Below, one piece after another: positions 23,641-35,605 of a DNA stretch of 64,000 bases (position 1 is its first letter; each line of letters starts with the position of its first letter). The notes below the pieces were generated by a model. It searched no databases. It was not told the DNA's origin and saw nothing but the letters and a program-made list of their open reading frames with translations. Position numbers and translations under genes: made by a program. Location of the stretch: the NCBI GenBank assembly GCA_020152595.1, contig JAIGNY010001856.1, forward strand, positions 1,382,001 through 1,446,000, read 5' to 3'. Source of the stretch: Chiridota heheva (lineage: Eukaryota; Echinodermata; Holothuroidea; Apodida; Chiridotidae).

Positions 23641-24300
23641 GAAAGTATAACTTTCTCTCCTTTTGCTAAATTTGAAGGTGTTTATATTGATAACTGTCTA
23701 ACATGGCAAACTCACATTGATTTTATCTGTAAAAAAGGTTTCCAAGGGAGTTGGTATACTCGAGCACTTAAGATTTCAACTTACCAAGAAAGCTCTTCTT
23801 AAAATTTATGTCATTATACTCCTGTTTCTTTCTTATTGTAACATTGCATAGGCAAACAATTACCACTAATGCCTGAAAAGACTCGTTACTCCTCAAAAAA
23901 GAGCTATACGTTTTATAACCAACAATCATCGTCTTTGCCATACACCTGCTTTATTCGCTTCATTGAACGCTCCTAACATCTTTGACATTAACAAACTTTA
24001 GATTGCCACTTTCGTAATCAAACATAACAAAAAACTCTTCCACAATGTTTTGACGATTTCTTTACCACTAGGGAAAGCATTCATTCTGTAAGTACAAGGT
24101 ATAAGAACAATCTCAATACACCTCTTTGTAGACTCCCCTCATCTCATCATCATATCCGCTATGCTGGTGCTTTACTCTGGAATTCCCCAGATAACTCATT
24201 ACAAGCTTCAGTGTCTCCCATTTCTTTCAAAAAACGTCTTAAAACAAGTTTAGTAGCTACTTATAGACAGTAACCTTAAACCCATCATCACACCCGCATG
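23641..24300 (+). pseudogene. CR1/L2-like ORF2 C-terminal region
   Basis: Broken frames with text typical of the C-terminus of CR1/L2/Rex-like ORF2: FEGVYIDNCLTWQTHIDFIC, LKIYVIILLFLSYCN, QKRAIRFITNNHRLCHTPAL and SLNAPNIFDINKL. Several stops. No RNase H signature is present, unlike the I-like family in this window. Confidence 0.7.
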
Positions 24301-24790
24301 CATATGTTTTAGGAATCTGATTGGGGTGGGAGTTTAAGGGGTAGGTAGGACAATGGGTTGGGGTAGGGGCTAGGGTAAAGGTTGGGGTAGGGGTTGGATA
24401 GTGGCAGGATTTTGATATGGTCGGTTGCTTGGGTAGTTGTTTTTGTTTGTCTTTTACTCTCTTTCTCTTTTTTCATAACGTATGCTTTTCAATATAATTT
24501 TGTATTTTCTTGTTACTGCATATAATTAGATATAGTTCCATGTTTCTAATATAGTTATGTCATGTCTTGGGACTTGCGTTTAACAAGTTTTCTAAACTTT
24601 CTGTAGTCTCCTCAACCTTTTCTTGTGATCAACATTTTACATGTCATTTTCTTTCCTGTATTATATATTAACTTGTGCTTTCTTCCACTGTAAATATGTT
24701 CTTAATGTTTAATGAATTGTGTTGCAAATAAAGTAAAACAATACAGTGAATAAAGTAATAATTTAAAGGCTACTCTGTTAAAAATTTAAT

Positions 24791-25580
24791 AGAATATTCC
24801 TATGTTTTTTCGTAACCTTTCATAAGAGAAAGTTTTAAGAAACAATTTAGTACTAAAATCATGTTGATGTGTTATTCCTAAATCATGTTGATATGTTATT
24901 CCTACCAGGAGATATTCAAATTTTAGGGTTCACAGATGCCAATAAACAAATAGGAAAGGCTTAGTATGACATCACAGCAATACATTCTCTCAAAAAGTTG
25001 ATGTATTTCATTAAAATTTATCATCCTTTTTATTAGTAAAACCTACTAAAAAATAAATTGATGAACATTAGTTATTTATATACATTGCCAAATATACCCT
25101 ACTTCAATAACTTTTGGAAAATTGTTTCTAATCATACAAAAACAACCAATTAATGTTTAAAGAAATACATAAACATTTGCAATGAAATTGTCTTTATGAC
25201 ATCATCAAACACAAATTCATACTATACAAAAACTTTAAAATGCAATTAGGAAATCTTTAGAAATCCATATTTCCTGAAGAGAATTTGACATCAACCTGAT
25301 TCTTGTACCAAATTGGCTCTAAAAGTGGCGCTCTTTTATATAAGATTGTACAAAAAACCATGCGAATATTCCGTTAAAGCTCCTTCTGGTGAACATAAAA
25401 AGAGTGAAATACTTATCTGTAAACATTGTGATAAAAGTGTGCAGTAATATGTTAATAAGTGTGTGCAGTAATATGAAAAATAACAATTGAAAGACTTGCT
25501 GGTGCTGCTTGGTGACTAAGGGCTCCAAACGACTGGATTTTTGATTTAGATGTATTTTGTATGATTGCTTTCCATTGTCA
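24791..25580. other. LARP1 intron, no feature seen
   Basis: AT-rich unique sequence with a short local duplication (AAATCATGTTGATGTGTTATTCCT at 24858-24903). Nothing else recognised. Confidence 0.5.
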
Positions 25581-25581
25581 A

Positions 25582-26338
25582 TAGGCAGAGTGTGTGCAAA
25601 CGGCAGAGTGTGTGCAACGGCAGAGTGTGTGCAACGGCAGAGTGTGTGCAACGGCAGAGTGTGTGCAACGGCAGAGTGTGTGCAACGGCAGAGTGTGTGC
25701 AACGGCAGAGTGTGTGCAAAGGCAGAGTGTGTGCAACGGCAGACGGCAGTGTGTGCAAGCGGCAGAGTGTGTGCAGCGGCAGAGTGTGTGCAAAGCGGCA
25801 GAGTGTGTGCAAGCGGCAGAGTGTGTGCAACGGCAGAGTGTGTGCGGCACGGTGTGTGCAAAGGCGGCAGAGTGTGTGCAAACGGCAGAGTGTGTGCAAC
25901 GGCAGAGTGTGTGCAACGGCAGAGTGTGTGCAACGGCAGAGTGTGTGCAAAGGCAGAGTGTGTGCAACGGCAGAGTGTGTGCAACGGCAGAGTGTGTGCA
26001 AAGGCAGAGTGTGAGCAAAGGCAGAGTGTGTGCTAAGGCAGAGTGTGTGCAAAGGTAGAGTGTGTGCAAAGGCAGAGTGTGTGCAAAGGCAGAGTGTGTG
26101 CAAAAGCAGAGTGTGTGCAAAGGCAGAGTGTGTGCAAAGGCAGAGTGTGTGTGAAGGCAGAGTGTGTGCAAAAGCAGAGTGTGTGCAAAGGCAGAGTGTG
26201 TGCAAAGGCAGAGTGTGTGCATAGGCAGAGTGTGTGCAAAGGCAGAGTGTGTGCAAAGGCAGAGTGTGTGCAAAGGCAGAGTGTGTGCAAAGGCAGAGTG
26301 TGTGCATAGGCAGTGTGTGCATAGGCAGTGTGTGCATG
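25582..26338. repeat. 17-bp minisatellite, about 44 copies
   Basis: The unit is GGCAGAGTGTGTGCAAC or GGCAGAGTGTGTGCAAA. The C-ending variant dominates to about 25980 and the A-ending variant after that, with shorter and longer units around 25740-25870. Because 17 is not a multiple of 3 and the unit holds no stop, all frames on both strands stay open (up to 315 codons). These frames should not be read as proteins. Confidence 0.97.
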
Positions 26339-26344
26339 GTGGGC

Positions 26345-26955
26345 ATGAATTAACCAGAAGGTAAATGACATAACAAATGCGCATAGAAATTAACATAGAA
26401 TGTTTTCCCACATTTAATTTCTTTTCAAAATTTACTTTTTTTTTCTCCTTTTTTTTAAATTGTACTGCCTGCAATGCCCCAAGAATTAAACTGGAAAAGA
26501 TGTTCCCCCTCATAAACCATTTCATTAAACGGAGAGTAAATAATTGTGTTTGTATGTTGAACTGCTGACAACTTTATTAACAACGTGCAGTGTGTTCAGT
26601 GCAAAAAGCTGGGAAATTGCTTATCTAATTGTTGATTGTGTGCTGCAACAGTGGAGATGTGCTTGAAACTTTGTACACATTTGGCAACTGTATGACCTGT
26701 AAATAATGATTCGTGCCCCTACGAACAGGCTCAGACTTTTTGTGACATTTGGGCAAAGTCGTTGCATTATTAGCATTGGTTTATAAGCAATACATTAATT
26801 GTTATAAATTCAATTGGTCGCAAAAAAAATATGTCAATCATTCTATTTGTCTTGCAAAAGAAAATTTGACCATAGATGTCATCCATATGCAACTATAAAT
26901 CAGATCAATTACATGGGTAATGAACCATCTCTAGTTTGATCAAGAGCTTTAAACA
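26345..26955. other. LARP1 intron, no feature seen
   Basis: AT-rich unique sequence between two arrays; no motif or exon found. Confidence 0.5.
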
Positions 26956-26959
26956 GGAG

Positions 26960-27270
26960 ATCAAAAATGCTGAAGGACAACCAGAAGGCCGCTCAATGGA
27001 TCAGCTATATGGATCATTCTTGCATGCGATTCTTATCCTGATCCTGAAGGACAACCAGAAGGCCGCTCAATGGATCATTCTTGCGTGCGATTCTTATCCT
27101 GATCCTGAAGGACAACCAGAAGGCCGCTGAATGGATCATTCTTGCGTGCGATTCTTATCCTGATGAAGGACAACCAGAAGGCCGCTGAATGGATCATTCT
27201 TGCGTGCGATTCTTATCCTGATGAAGGACAACCAGAAGGCCGCTGAATGGATCATTCTTGCACGCGATTC
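26960..27270. repeat. Minisatellite, 58-64 bp unit, 5 copies
   Basis: The unit begins GAAGGACAACCAGAAGGCCG, then CTGAATGGATCATTCTTGCG and TGCGATTCTTATCCTGAT. The first two copies carry an extra GATCCT (64 bp); the later ones are 58 bp. Confidence 0.93.
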
Positions 27271-28076
27271 TTTGCAAGTAATAAAAGATGGAATATAATA
27301 TGTATTGTGAAAACATAACTATTTATTAAAAGCCTTCAATTATAAAGTTACAATATTTCTTAAAACAAGTTGAAATAATTTCAACCAATAATAAAACCAG
27401 TTCTTGAATTACACAAGTTTTGCTTTCACAAAACCTTCCGTATCTGATCGAAGCCCAGACATCAAAGGAAATCAATTAGCTCTCACAGGTAAGCAAATAA
27501 ATATTCAACTTTTTTTCCTTCACATTATTATCTTTTACTTCAAACTGCACAGCCAGAGATACAAATGCACATTCAAGGTGAATATACTTTGCTCTTATAT
27601 TCTGGACAGTTTTTGAACTGTTATTGATAGTTTCCAGTCGAATGAGCAAAAGCCTTTTACAGGAGTCCTGGTATAGGACTCAACACGTTTAATTCTTCAT
27701 GAAGGTTTTGTACTTAAAGTAAAAATGCTGTGCTACACATTGATTTAAACTAAACTACAGCAACTGGAAAAAAAATCAGGATTTCTACACAACTCGGATT
27801 TGAAGTAAAAACTCATTAATGAAATAATATTTTTGATGCTTTCACAGAATGTATCTTGTTTCCCAATATGCAATGAAAAGAAACCATTAGGCCTACGTGT
27901 CACAAGCCACTTAAGCAGACCCTTCCTCCACAACATCAAGAATGTAACATATATGATATGTATTGTTTCTTGTTACATGCCTGACACGCAAGTTTGCAAC
28001 AATTGCTTAATGATCTTATTTCTTCACCTAATTGACTGAATGGCTGAAAAGCATCAAACCATCTGGCTCAAAATTG
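27271..28076. other. LARP1 intron, no firm feature
   Basis: A plus-strand piece ends in a donor-like CTCACAG|GTAAGC near 27489, and a 25-base segment near 27554-27578 lies between acceptor-like and donor-like sites. Neither has protein-level support, so no exon is called. Confidence 0.4.
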
Positions 28077-28600
28077 GCCATGTTCCACAAAGCAGAAATA
28101 AAGACGTAATAACCACGAAGCAGAAATAAAGACGTAATAACCACGAAGCAGAAATAAAGACGTAATGATCTTAACCTAATTGACTGAATGGCGGAAAAAT
28201 CAAACCATCTGGCGTAAAACCATGTTCCACAAAGCAGAAATAAAGACGTAATAACCACTAAGCAGAAATAAAGACGTAATAACCACTAAGCAGAAATAAA
28301 GACGTAATAACCACGAAGCAGAAATAAAGACGTAATAACCACGAAGCAGAAATAAAGACGTAATAACCACGAAGCAGAAATAAAGACGTAATAACCACGA
28401 AGCAGAAATAACCAGAAATAAAGGCGTAATAACCGAAGCAGAAATAAAGAGCGTAATAACCGAAGCAGAAATAAAGACGAAACCACGTAATAAAGCAGAA
28501 AGCGTAATAACCACGAAGCAGAAATAAAGACGTAATAACCACAAAGCAAAAATAAAGACGTAATAACCACGAGGCAAAAATAAAGACGTAATAACATCAT
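28077..28600. repeat. 28-bp minisatellite, about 17 copies
   Basis: The unit is GAAGCAGAAATAAAGACGTA followed by ATAACCAC. A unique segment (ACCTAATTGACTGAATGGC, present at 28025 and again at 28173) shows that a block of array plus left flank was duplicated. Degenerate units lie at 28400-28510. Confidence 0.95.
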
Positions 28601-28895
28601 TGGTGACTTGAGAGATCCTAATCCAGATACTGTATCCTCATTTCACCAACGTAATGCACTAATTAAAAACCTGACAATGCACAACCACAAAAGAAAACTG
28701 CCTACCAGATATGGCTGATCGGTTGGCCCAGAAATGAATATTTGTAACTACTTATTTTTAACGGCATAAATGATGTATTTCCGATTAGATGGGTAGGCCA
28801 GCTACCACTTGGCGCATCCAGTCTTCGCAAACAGGAGGTACAGGGTAGGTATCAACAATCAAGGGAAAGCTATGTGTAATATCCTTAAGAGAACC
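28601..28895. other. LARP1 intron, no feature seen
   Basis: Short unique stretch before the CCCTAC-rich arrays. Confidence 0.5.
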
Positions 28896-28990
28896 TTCCC
28901 TACACCCTACCCCTTCCTGACTCTACCCCTTTCCCAACACCTACTCCCTTCACGACACCCTTCCCACTTTCCTGATACCCTACCTCAAGG
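28896..28990. repeat. Short C-rich 20-bp array, first block
   Basis: Degenerate units such as TTCCCTACACCCTACCCC and TTCCTGATACCCTACC. They belong to the same family as the main array at 29395 but are separated from it by about 400 bp of unique DNA. Confidence 0.75.
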
Positions 28991-29394
28991 GTTCTTAATG
29001 ATCTTTTTCCTAGGCCGTGGGATAATAGCATGACAAAACTAGCAACACGTGACAAAAACCCATCAAAACAATCCCTGAATACAAACAAGCTGAGAGCGCG
29101 CGTTAAGAAGGATGTATGCCAGATGTTGCCGGTTCTCTTATCAGCCTTCCTTTTACAAGCCGCGAGTCTGCCCATTTTATAGCAGAACTAAAGATAACAT
29201 TTTGCTTGATAAGCCGTGATGTTATAGTGCGCAGATCTGCCTACAAAAAACCCCAAAATAAACAAATATTTGGCAATTTTTACCGATCTCATTCAGATTT
29301 TTTCCCGCTACAACTATTGTTCGCGGGCCGGAGTGGATTGTCTGGCAGGCCAGATTTGGCCTGCAGGGCGCCTATCAAGAATCGCTGCTCTACC
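28991..29394. other. Unique island within the C-rich arrays
   Basis: Unique DNA without a recognisable gene. Short frames on both strands are incidental. Confidence 0.45.
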
Positions 29395-30004
29395 CCCTTC
29401 TCGACAAGCTATCCCAATTCCGACAACCTGCCCCTTTCCAACACCCTACCCGTTCCCAACACCCTACCCCTTCCCAACACCCTACCCCTTCCCAACACCC
29501 TACCCCTTCCCAACCCCTTCCCAACACCCTATCCACTTCCCATCACCCTACCCCTCTCCCGGACACCTTATCCACCTTCCTGACACCCTATCCCTTTCCC
29601 AACACCTATCTCCTTCCCGACACCCTATGCCCTTCCCGCCACCCTATGCCCTTTCTGACACCCTATGCCCTTCCCGACACCCTATGCCCTTCCCGACACC
29701 CTATGCCCTTCCCGACACCCTATGCCCTTCCCGACACCCTATGCCCTTCCCGACACCCTATGCCCTTCCCGACATCCTATGCCCTTCCCAACACCTATCT
29801 CCTTCCCGACACCCTAACCCCCTTCCCAAAAGCCTAACCCCCTTCTAGATACCCCATCAACTTTCAGACACCCTATCCCCCTTTCCTGACACCCTATCCC
29901 CCTTTTCCGACACTCTATTCCCCTTCTCACCACCCTATTAACACTCTTCACAAAACCTTATCTCCCTTCTGAATACCCTATCCCCCTTTTTAGCATTTTA
30001 GCGT
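29395..30004. repeat. 20-bp minisatellite, CACCCTATGCCCTTCCCGA type
   Basis: About 30 units of 19-22 bp. A homogeneous core at 29620-29790 reads CACCCTATGCCCTTCCCGA; the edges are diverged (CTACCCCTTCCCAACACC on the left). It grades into the next array. Confidence 0.95.
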
Positions 30005-31290
30005 CCTTCCCAACACCATATCACCCTTCCCGACACCATATCACCCTTCCCGACACCATATCACCCTTCCCGACACCATATCACCCTTCCCGACACCATA
30101 TCGCCCTTCCCGACACCATATCGCCCTTCCCGACACCATATCGCCCTTCCCGACACCATATCGCCCTTCCCGACACCATATCGCCCTTCCCGACACCATA
30201 TCGCCCTTCCCGACACCATATCGCCCTTCCCGACACCATATCGCCCTTCCGACACCATATCGCCCTTCCCGACACCATATCGCCCTTCCGACACCATATC
30301 GCCCTTCCCGACACCATATCGCCCTTCCCAACACCATATCGCCGTTCCCAACACCATATCGCCCTTCCCAACACCATATCGCCCTTCCCAACACCATATA
30401 TCACCCTTCCCAACACCATATATCACCCTTCCCTACACCATATCACCCTTCCCGACACCATATCACCCTTCCCGACACCATATCACCCTTCCCGACACCA
30501 TATCACCCTTCCCGACACCATATCACCCTTCCCGACACCATATCACCCTTCCCGACACCATATCACCCTTCCCGACACCATATCACCCTTCCCGACACCA
30601 TATCACCCTTCCCGACACCATATCACCCTTCCCGACACCATATCACCCTTCCCGACACCATATCACCCTTCCCGACACCATATCACCCTTCCCGACACCA
30701 TATCACCCTTCCCGACACCATATCACCCTTCCCGACACCATATCACCCTTCCCGACACCATATCGCCCTTCCCGACACCATATCGCCCTTCCCGACACCA
30801 TATCGCCCTTCCCGACACCATATCGCCCTTCCCAACACCATATCGCCCTTCCCAACACCATATCGCCCTTCCCAACACCATATCGCCCTTCCCAACACCA
30901 TATCGCCCGTTCCCAACACCATATCGCCCTTCCCAACACCATATATCACCCTTCCCAACACCATATCACCCTTCCCGACACCATATCACCCTTCCCGACA
31001 CCATATCACCCTTCCCGACACCATATCACCCTTCCCGACACCATATCACCCTTCCCGACACCATATCACCCTTCCCGACACCATATCGCCCTTCCCAACA
31101 CCATATCGCCCTTCCCAACACCATATCGCCCTTCCCAACACCATATCGCCGTTCCCAACACCATATCGCCCTTCCCAACACCATATATCACCCTTCCCAA
31201 CACCATATCACCCTTCCCAACACCATATCACCCTTCCCTACACCATATCACCCTTCCTAACACCATATCACCCTTCCCAACACCCTATCT
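30005..31290. repeat. 20-bp minisatellite, CACCATATCRCCCTTCCCRA type, about 64 copies
   Basis: The unit is CACCATATCGCCCTTCCCGA with two main variable positions (TCG/TCA and CCGA/CCAA). Variants lie in blocks: TCA+CCGA, then TCG+CCGA, then TCG+CCAA with the marker GCCGTTCCC and a CATATATCACC spacer. This ordered series occurs about three times (ending near 30430, 30960 and 31190), showing higher-order duplication. Frames across it are artefacts. Confidence 0.97.
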
Positions 31291-32112
31291 CTTTCCAAAA
31301 ATCTTATCCAATAACCTTTCATCACATCATTGTAATCAGTTTCATCTGTAGCCTATTCATCCCACTTCGGGACACCTTACAAGGCTTCTAAACTGTTGCA
31401 GATCCCTTACACCAAGGAGCTATTACCTGAAAAGGAGACTCCTCACACCACCTCCAGCAAAGCAAAATTCAATTATCCCGCCGTAAATCACACTGTGAGT
31501 TTTACCTAATCACTGTTTGTTTTAAGTTACATCTACCCATACAACGCGGCCTTCCACCATCTTCGATCTACCATCATCGTTTCTGCCTGTAAATCCAGGA
31601 AATCAGAAAAAGACATAAGCGAAAAGAATTGTACCTTATAAATATGCATGGGCTATAAGTTCACAGTGCATGTGCAGTGCTTATAGCGTCTGTAAACATC
31701 GTCAAAGTTGATGTGCAGTTTGAGAAATTATCTGTCATTTTTACAAGAAAAAAAACACATTTCAATACGAGGCGATTTTGCAGAGTTATGATATTACAAG
31801 TAATTTAGCCTATGATAAGTTTTGAGGAAATATAACCTTCATTTTTGCTCAATTTGTCAACAATCAGGATCACTCATGACCGTAACCGTTGTTCAAATAC
31901 ATAAGAAAAAGCCTACACTTCATAGTAAACAACGCTACAACAGTGGCCGAGTATGTACGTCTTCTTAATTTGTTGTTAAACTTCAGTGCGCTGAATTATT
32001 TTTTGGGGTTGCCTACGCAAAAAGTACTGTTGTGCGTGGTAGCTTACTCAAATATTTACGCTTAAATCTTAGTACTCGCAATTCTTTTTCAATTTTTAGT
32101 GGAGAGAATTAA
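31291..32112. other. LARP1 intron, no feature seen
   Basis: Unique AT-rich sequence; no exon or element recognised. Confidence 0.5.
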
Positions 32113-33770
32113 AACTAAAATTTGTGATTAGAGGCCTAGGCATATGCTTTGAAAGCTTGTGATTAGAGGCCTAGGCATATGCTTTAAAAGCTTGTGATTA
32201 GAGGCCTAGGCATATGCTTTGAAAGCTTGTGATTAGGGGCCTAGGCATATGCTTTAAAAGCTTGTGATTAGAGGCCTAAGCATATGCTTTGAAAGCTTGT
32301 GATTAGAGGCCTAGACATATGCTTTGAAAGCTTGTGATTAGAGGCCTAGGCATATGCTTTGAAAGCTTGTGATTAGAGGCCAAGGCATATGCTTTGAAAG
32401 CTTGTGACTAGAGGCCTAGGTATATGCTTTGAAAGCTCGTGATTAGAGGCCTAAGCATATGCTTTGAAAGCTTGCGATTAGAGGCCTAAGCATATACTTT
32501 GAAAGCTTGTGATTAGAGGCCTAAGCATATACTTTGAAAGCTTGTGATTAGAGGCCTGGGCATATGCTTTGAAAGCTTGTGATTAAGAGGCCTAGGCATA
32601 TGCTTTGAAAGCTTGTGATTAAGAGGCCTAAGCATATGCTTTGAAAGCTTGTGATTAGAGGCCTAGGCATATGCTTTGAAAGCTTGTGATTAAAGGCCTG
32701 GGCTTATGCTTTGAAAGCTCGTGATTAAAGGCCTAAGCATATGCTTTGAAAGCTTGTGATTAGAGGCCTAGGCATATGCTTTGAAAGCTCGTGATTAGAG
32801 GCCTAGGCATATGCGTTGAAAGCTCGTGATTATAGGCCTAGGCATATGCTTTGAAAGCTTGTGATTAGAGGCCTAGGCATATGCTTTGAAAGCTTGTGAT
32901 TAGAGGCCTGGGCTTATGCTTTGAAAGCTTGTGATTAGAGGCCTAGGCATATGCTTTGAAAGCTTGTGATTAGAGGCCTAGGCATATGCTTTGAAAGCTT
33001 GTGATTAGGGGCCTAGGCATATGCTTTGAAAGCTTGTGATTAGAGGCCTAGGCATATGCTTTGAAAGCTTGTGATTAGAGGCCTAGGCATATGCGTTGAA
33101 AGCTTGTGATTAGAGGCCTAAGCATATGCTTTGAAAGCTTGCGATTAGAGGCCTAAGCATATACTTTGAAAGCTTGTGATTAGAGGCCTAAGCATATACT
33201 TTGAAAGCTTGTGATTAGAGGCCTGGGCATATGCTTTGAAAGCTTGTGATTAAGAGGCCTAGGCATATGCTTTGAAAGCTTGTGATTAAGAGGCCTAAGC
33301 ATATGCTTTGAAAGCTTGTGATTAGAGGCCTAGGCATATGCTTTGAAAGCTTGTGATTAAAGGCCTGGGCTTATGCTTTGAAAGCTCGTGATTAAAGGCC
33401 TAAGCATATGCTTTGAAAGCTTGTGATTAGAGGCCTAGGCATATGCTTTGAAAGCTCGTGATTAGAGGCCTAGGCATATGCTTTGAAAGCTCGTGATTAG
33501 AGGCCTAGGCATATGCTTTGAAAGCTTGTGATTAGAGGCCTGGGCTTATGCTTTGAAAGCTTGTGATTAGAGGCCTAGGCATATGCTTTGAAAGCTTGTG
33601 ATTAGAGGCCTAGGCATATGCTTTGAAAGCTTGTGATTAGGGGCCTAGGCATATGCTTTGAAAGCTTGTGATTAGAGGCCTAGGCATATGCTTTGAAAGC
33701 TTGTGATTAGAGGCCTAGGCATATGCGTTGAAAGCTTGTGATTAGAGGCCTAGGCATATGCTTTGAAAGT
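32113..33770. repeat. 35-bp minisatellite, about 47 copies, with higher-order duplication
   Basis: The unit is GCTTGTGATTAGAGGCCTAG followed by GCATATGCTTTGAAA. It contains the palindromes AGGCCT and GCATATGC. A diagnostic run of variants (TGCGATTAGAGG, two CATATACTTT units, two GATTAAGAGG units, GGGCTTATGC) occurs at about 32474 and again at about 33140. A block of roughly 19 units (about 665 bp) was thus duplicated in tandem. Confidence 0.97.
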
Positions 33771-34180
33771 TTGAGTTTGATTATTATCATGATGGAGCTA
33801 AAGTAGCTCCATTATATTAATAATTTAGGTCTAACGTTAGCTGCCAATAAAAAGAAACATGGAGTATCATATATTGCCTACATTTAACATGTAACCTTAA
33901 GGTTTACTGGACAATGGATTTCAGGAAAATCAGAGAACAACTCATTTTAATCACTGTAGCCCATTAAGGTCCAGGGAAAGGGAAAAATTATGAATTTGAA
34001 TTTGTAAACATTGATGTGATTGATTGTGATCAATTACATCTTGGCCTATGCCATCAGATTTTCCTTGCTAATTTTAATGTTTGCGGAGCTGAATTAAAAA
34101 GCGCATATTTACCTTTGATTTTAAAGTTTTAAGAAACATTTCGGTCATTTACCTTTCTATGATTTTGTGACGTCAACAAA
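33771..34180. other. LARP1 intron, no feature seen
   Basis: Contains a small hairpin, GGAGCTAAAGTAGCTCC at 33794-33810. Otherwise unique sequence leading into the transposase remnant. Confidence 0.45.
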
Positions 34181-35020
34181 GTTTTGACATGTGTTTGCGA
34201 CGTTTCCATCTGCGAGGGAAATTATGACATCTTCACAGATGAACAATATAATCATCTGCACAAGGAGAATCTCCTAGTTAAAAACTACATATATATATGG
34301 ATCGATTCTTCTACAGTTAAGACAATCAGACACAGAAGGTGCAAGCATGTTTCTACATCAGGAAAGCATTATAGCGTATGCACACAGTACAAAAATGACT
34401 TAATTTCACAACGAGTCGAATGCGTGGGAAAACAAAATCAGATGTAATTCTTATTAGAGTTCTCATTCTGGAAATGACTTAATGACCAGTGCTGAGAAAG
34501 ATGCAAAGCTCAAACTTATGGCACATAAACAAAAGCATCTTAATTAAGGGGAGAATATCTCATTTGGAGCAAAGAATTGCAAAACTGTTCAGCCAGGAAG
34601 TAGTGGCCCAAGGAGATGAAGAGAGCACCATCATGAAGAAAATATTAATGAGTGAGGAAGATAATATCAAACCATATATGGTACCTGGAAGCCCGCAGCA
34701 CCTATTATGGGAACAGCTAAAAAGTAACCTAACAAAACCATCAAATCAATGGAGATGACACCCACACAATCTGAAATGGTGTGTGGCCATCCATGCCAAT
34801 GTGTGGCCATCCATGCCAATTAATCTCTTACAACGGAGTGGCTCATTGACTCTTCCAAGTTTAAGGACTGTTAATAAGTACGTTCATTTCTGCAAAGCTG
34901 GTGTGGGATTCACACCAGAACTTATAAAGCATGTCACAGAAGAAAATGCTGCCCCATTAGGAGACAATAAAGAAAAGGTGACTATTATATTACATGAATA
35001 AAATAGCGATCTTCTGGTAG
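34181..35020 (+). pseudogene. Decayed DNA-transposon transposase-like fragment
   Basis: Three plus-strand frames in succession (34184-34447, 34489-34758, 34783-35001) look like pieces of one protein. They hold a His/Cys-containing stretch (RRCKHVSTSGKHYSVCTQY), SPQHLLWEQLKSNLTKPSNQ, then HPHNLKWCVAIHANVW-like text, SGSLTLPSLRTVNKYVHF and GVGFTPELIKHVTEE. The order W-E-Q, W-H-P-x-x-x-x-W-C, LPSxRTLRDY, GF is shared by THAP9/P-element-related and similar uncharacterised transposase proteins of marine invertebrates. I infer that relationship from memory of the pattern. A 20-bp direct duplication (GTGTGGCCATCCATGCCAAT at 34780-34819) and stops between frames show it is dead. Confidence 0.5.
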
Positions 35021-35159
35021 GATTTACAGACAATCAATAATATATCAACAATTTGAATTAATGATGCCATTAGCATCCCATGTGCTTGTCCTAATGGTGA
35101 GAAATGTTTTTGCAAGCATTATATCACCAGTTGCATACTTTGCCACACAGGACTTACAA

Positions 35160-35605
35160 GTTGGTGACGTGTACCCATAGTATGGTAATGTGTGCACCAC
35201 TTGGAGTTAATGTCATGTACCCCATAGTATGGGAATGTGTGCGCCTCTTGGAATAAATGACATGTACCCCATAGTATGGGAATGTGTGTGCCACTTGGAG
35301 TTAATGAGATGTACCTCATAGTATGGGAATGTGTGTGCCACTTGGAGTTAATGAGATGTACCTCATAGTATGGGAATGTGTGTGCCACTTGGAGTTAATG
35401 ACATGTACCCCATAGTATGGGAATGTGTATGCCACTTGGAGTTAATGACATGTACCCAATAGTATGGGAATGTGTGTGCCACTTGGAGTTAATGACATGT
35501 ACCCCATAGTCTGGGAATGTGTGTGCCACTTGGAGTTAATGAGATGTACCCCATAGTATGGGAATGTGTGTGCCACTTGGAGTTAATGACATGTACCCCC
35601 ATAGT
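35160..35605. repeat. 47-bp minisatellite, about 9 copies
   Basis: The unit is CATAGTATGGGAATGTGTGT, GCCACTTGGAGTTAATGACA, TGTACCC. The last unit runs directly into retrotransposon copy 3 at CCATAGTCGGGAAGCC, where the shared word ATAGT joins array and element. Confidence 0.95.

Larger units (their letters stand above)
20247..24756 (+). mobile_element. CR1/L2-like non-LTR retrotransposon, decayed full-length-like copy
   Basis: The plus-strand element spans a 5' leader, a zinc-finger plus endonuclease frame, a linker with an internal 21-bp minisatellite, a reverse transcriptase, a C-terminal region to about 24270, a G-rich 3' UTR segment (24320-24430) and an AATAAAG-rich 3' end at 24725-24756. 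It is bounded on both sides by units of the 23-bp satellite. Frames shift at 21342-21364 and elsewhere, and the RT active site is altered. It differs from the I-like family in orientation, lack of an RNase H domain and RT sequence. Confidence 0.85.

Noticed and set aside
25582..26338. Overlapping long ORFs of up to 315 codons on both strands (HTLCLCTHSAFA and VCAKAECVQRQS repeats)
   Set aside because: They arise because the 17-bp unit has no stop in any frame; all frames are open on both strands, which is a repeat artefact.
27404..27580. Plus-strand exon pair (KPSVSDRSPDIKGN then a 25-base microexon)
   Set aside because: Splice-like dinucleotides are present, but there is no recognisable protein, no start and no third exon; likely chance.
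28900..29175. 91-codon minus-strand ORF with Gly/Val-rich tail
   Set aside because: The tail is translation of the C-rich repeat; the rest has no motif.
30041..30942. Tandem repeats with possible CRISPR-like spacing
   Set aside because: Units are contiguous with no unique spacers, and the genome is metazoan. The same holds for every array in the window.
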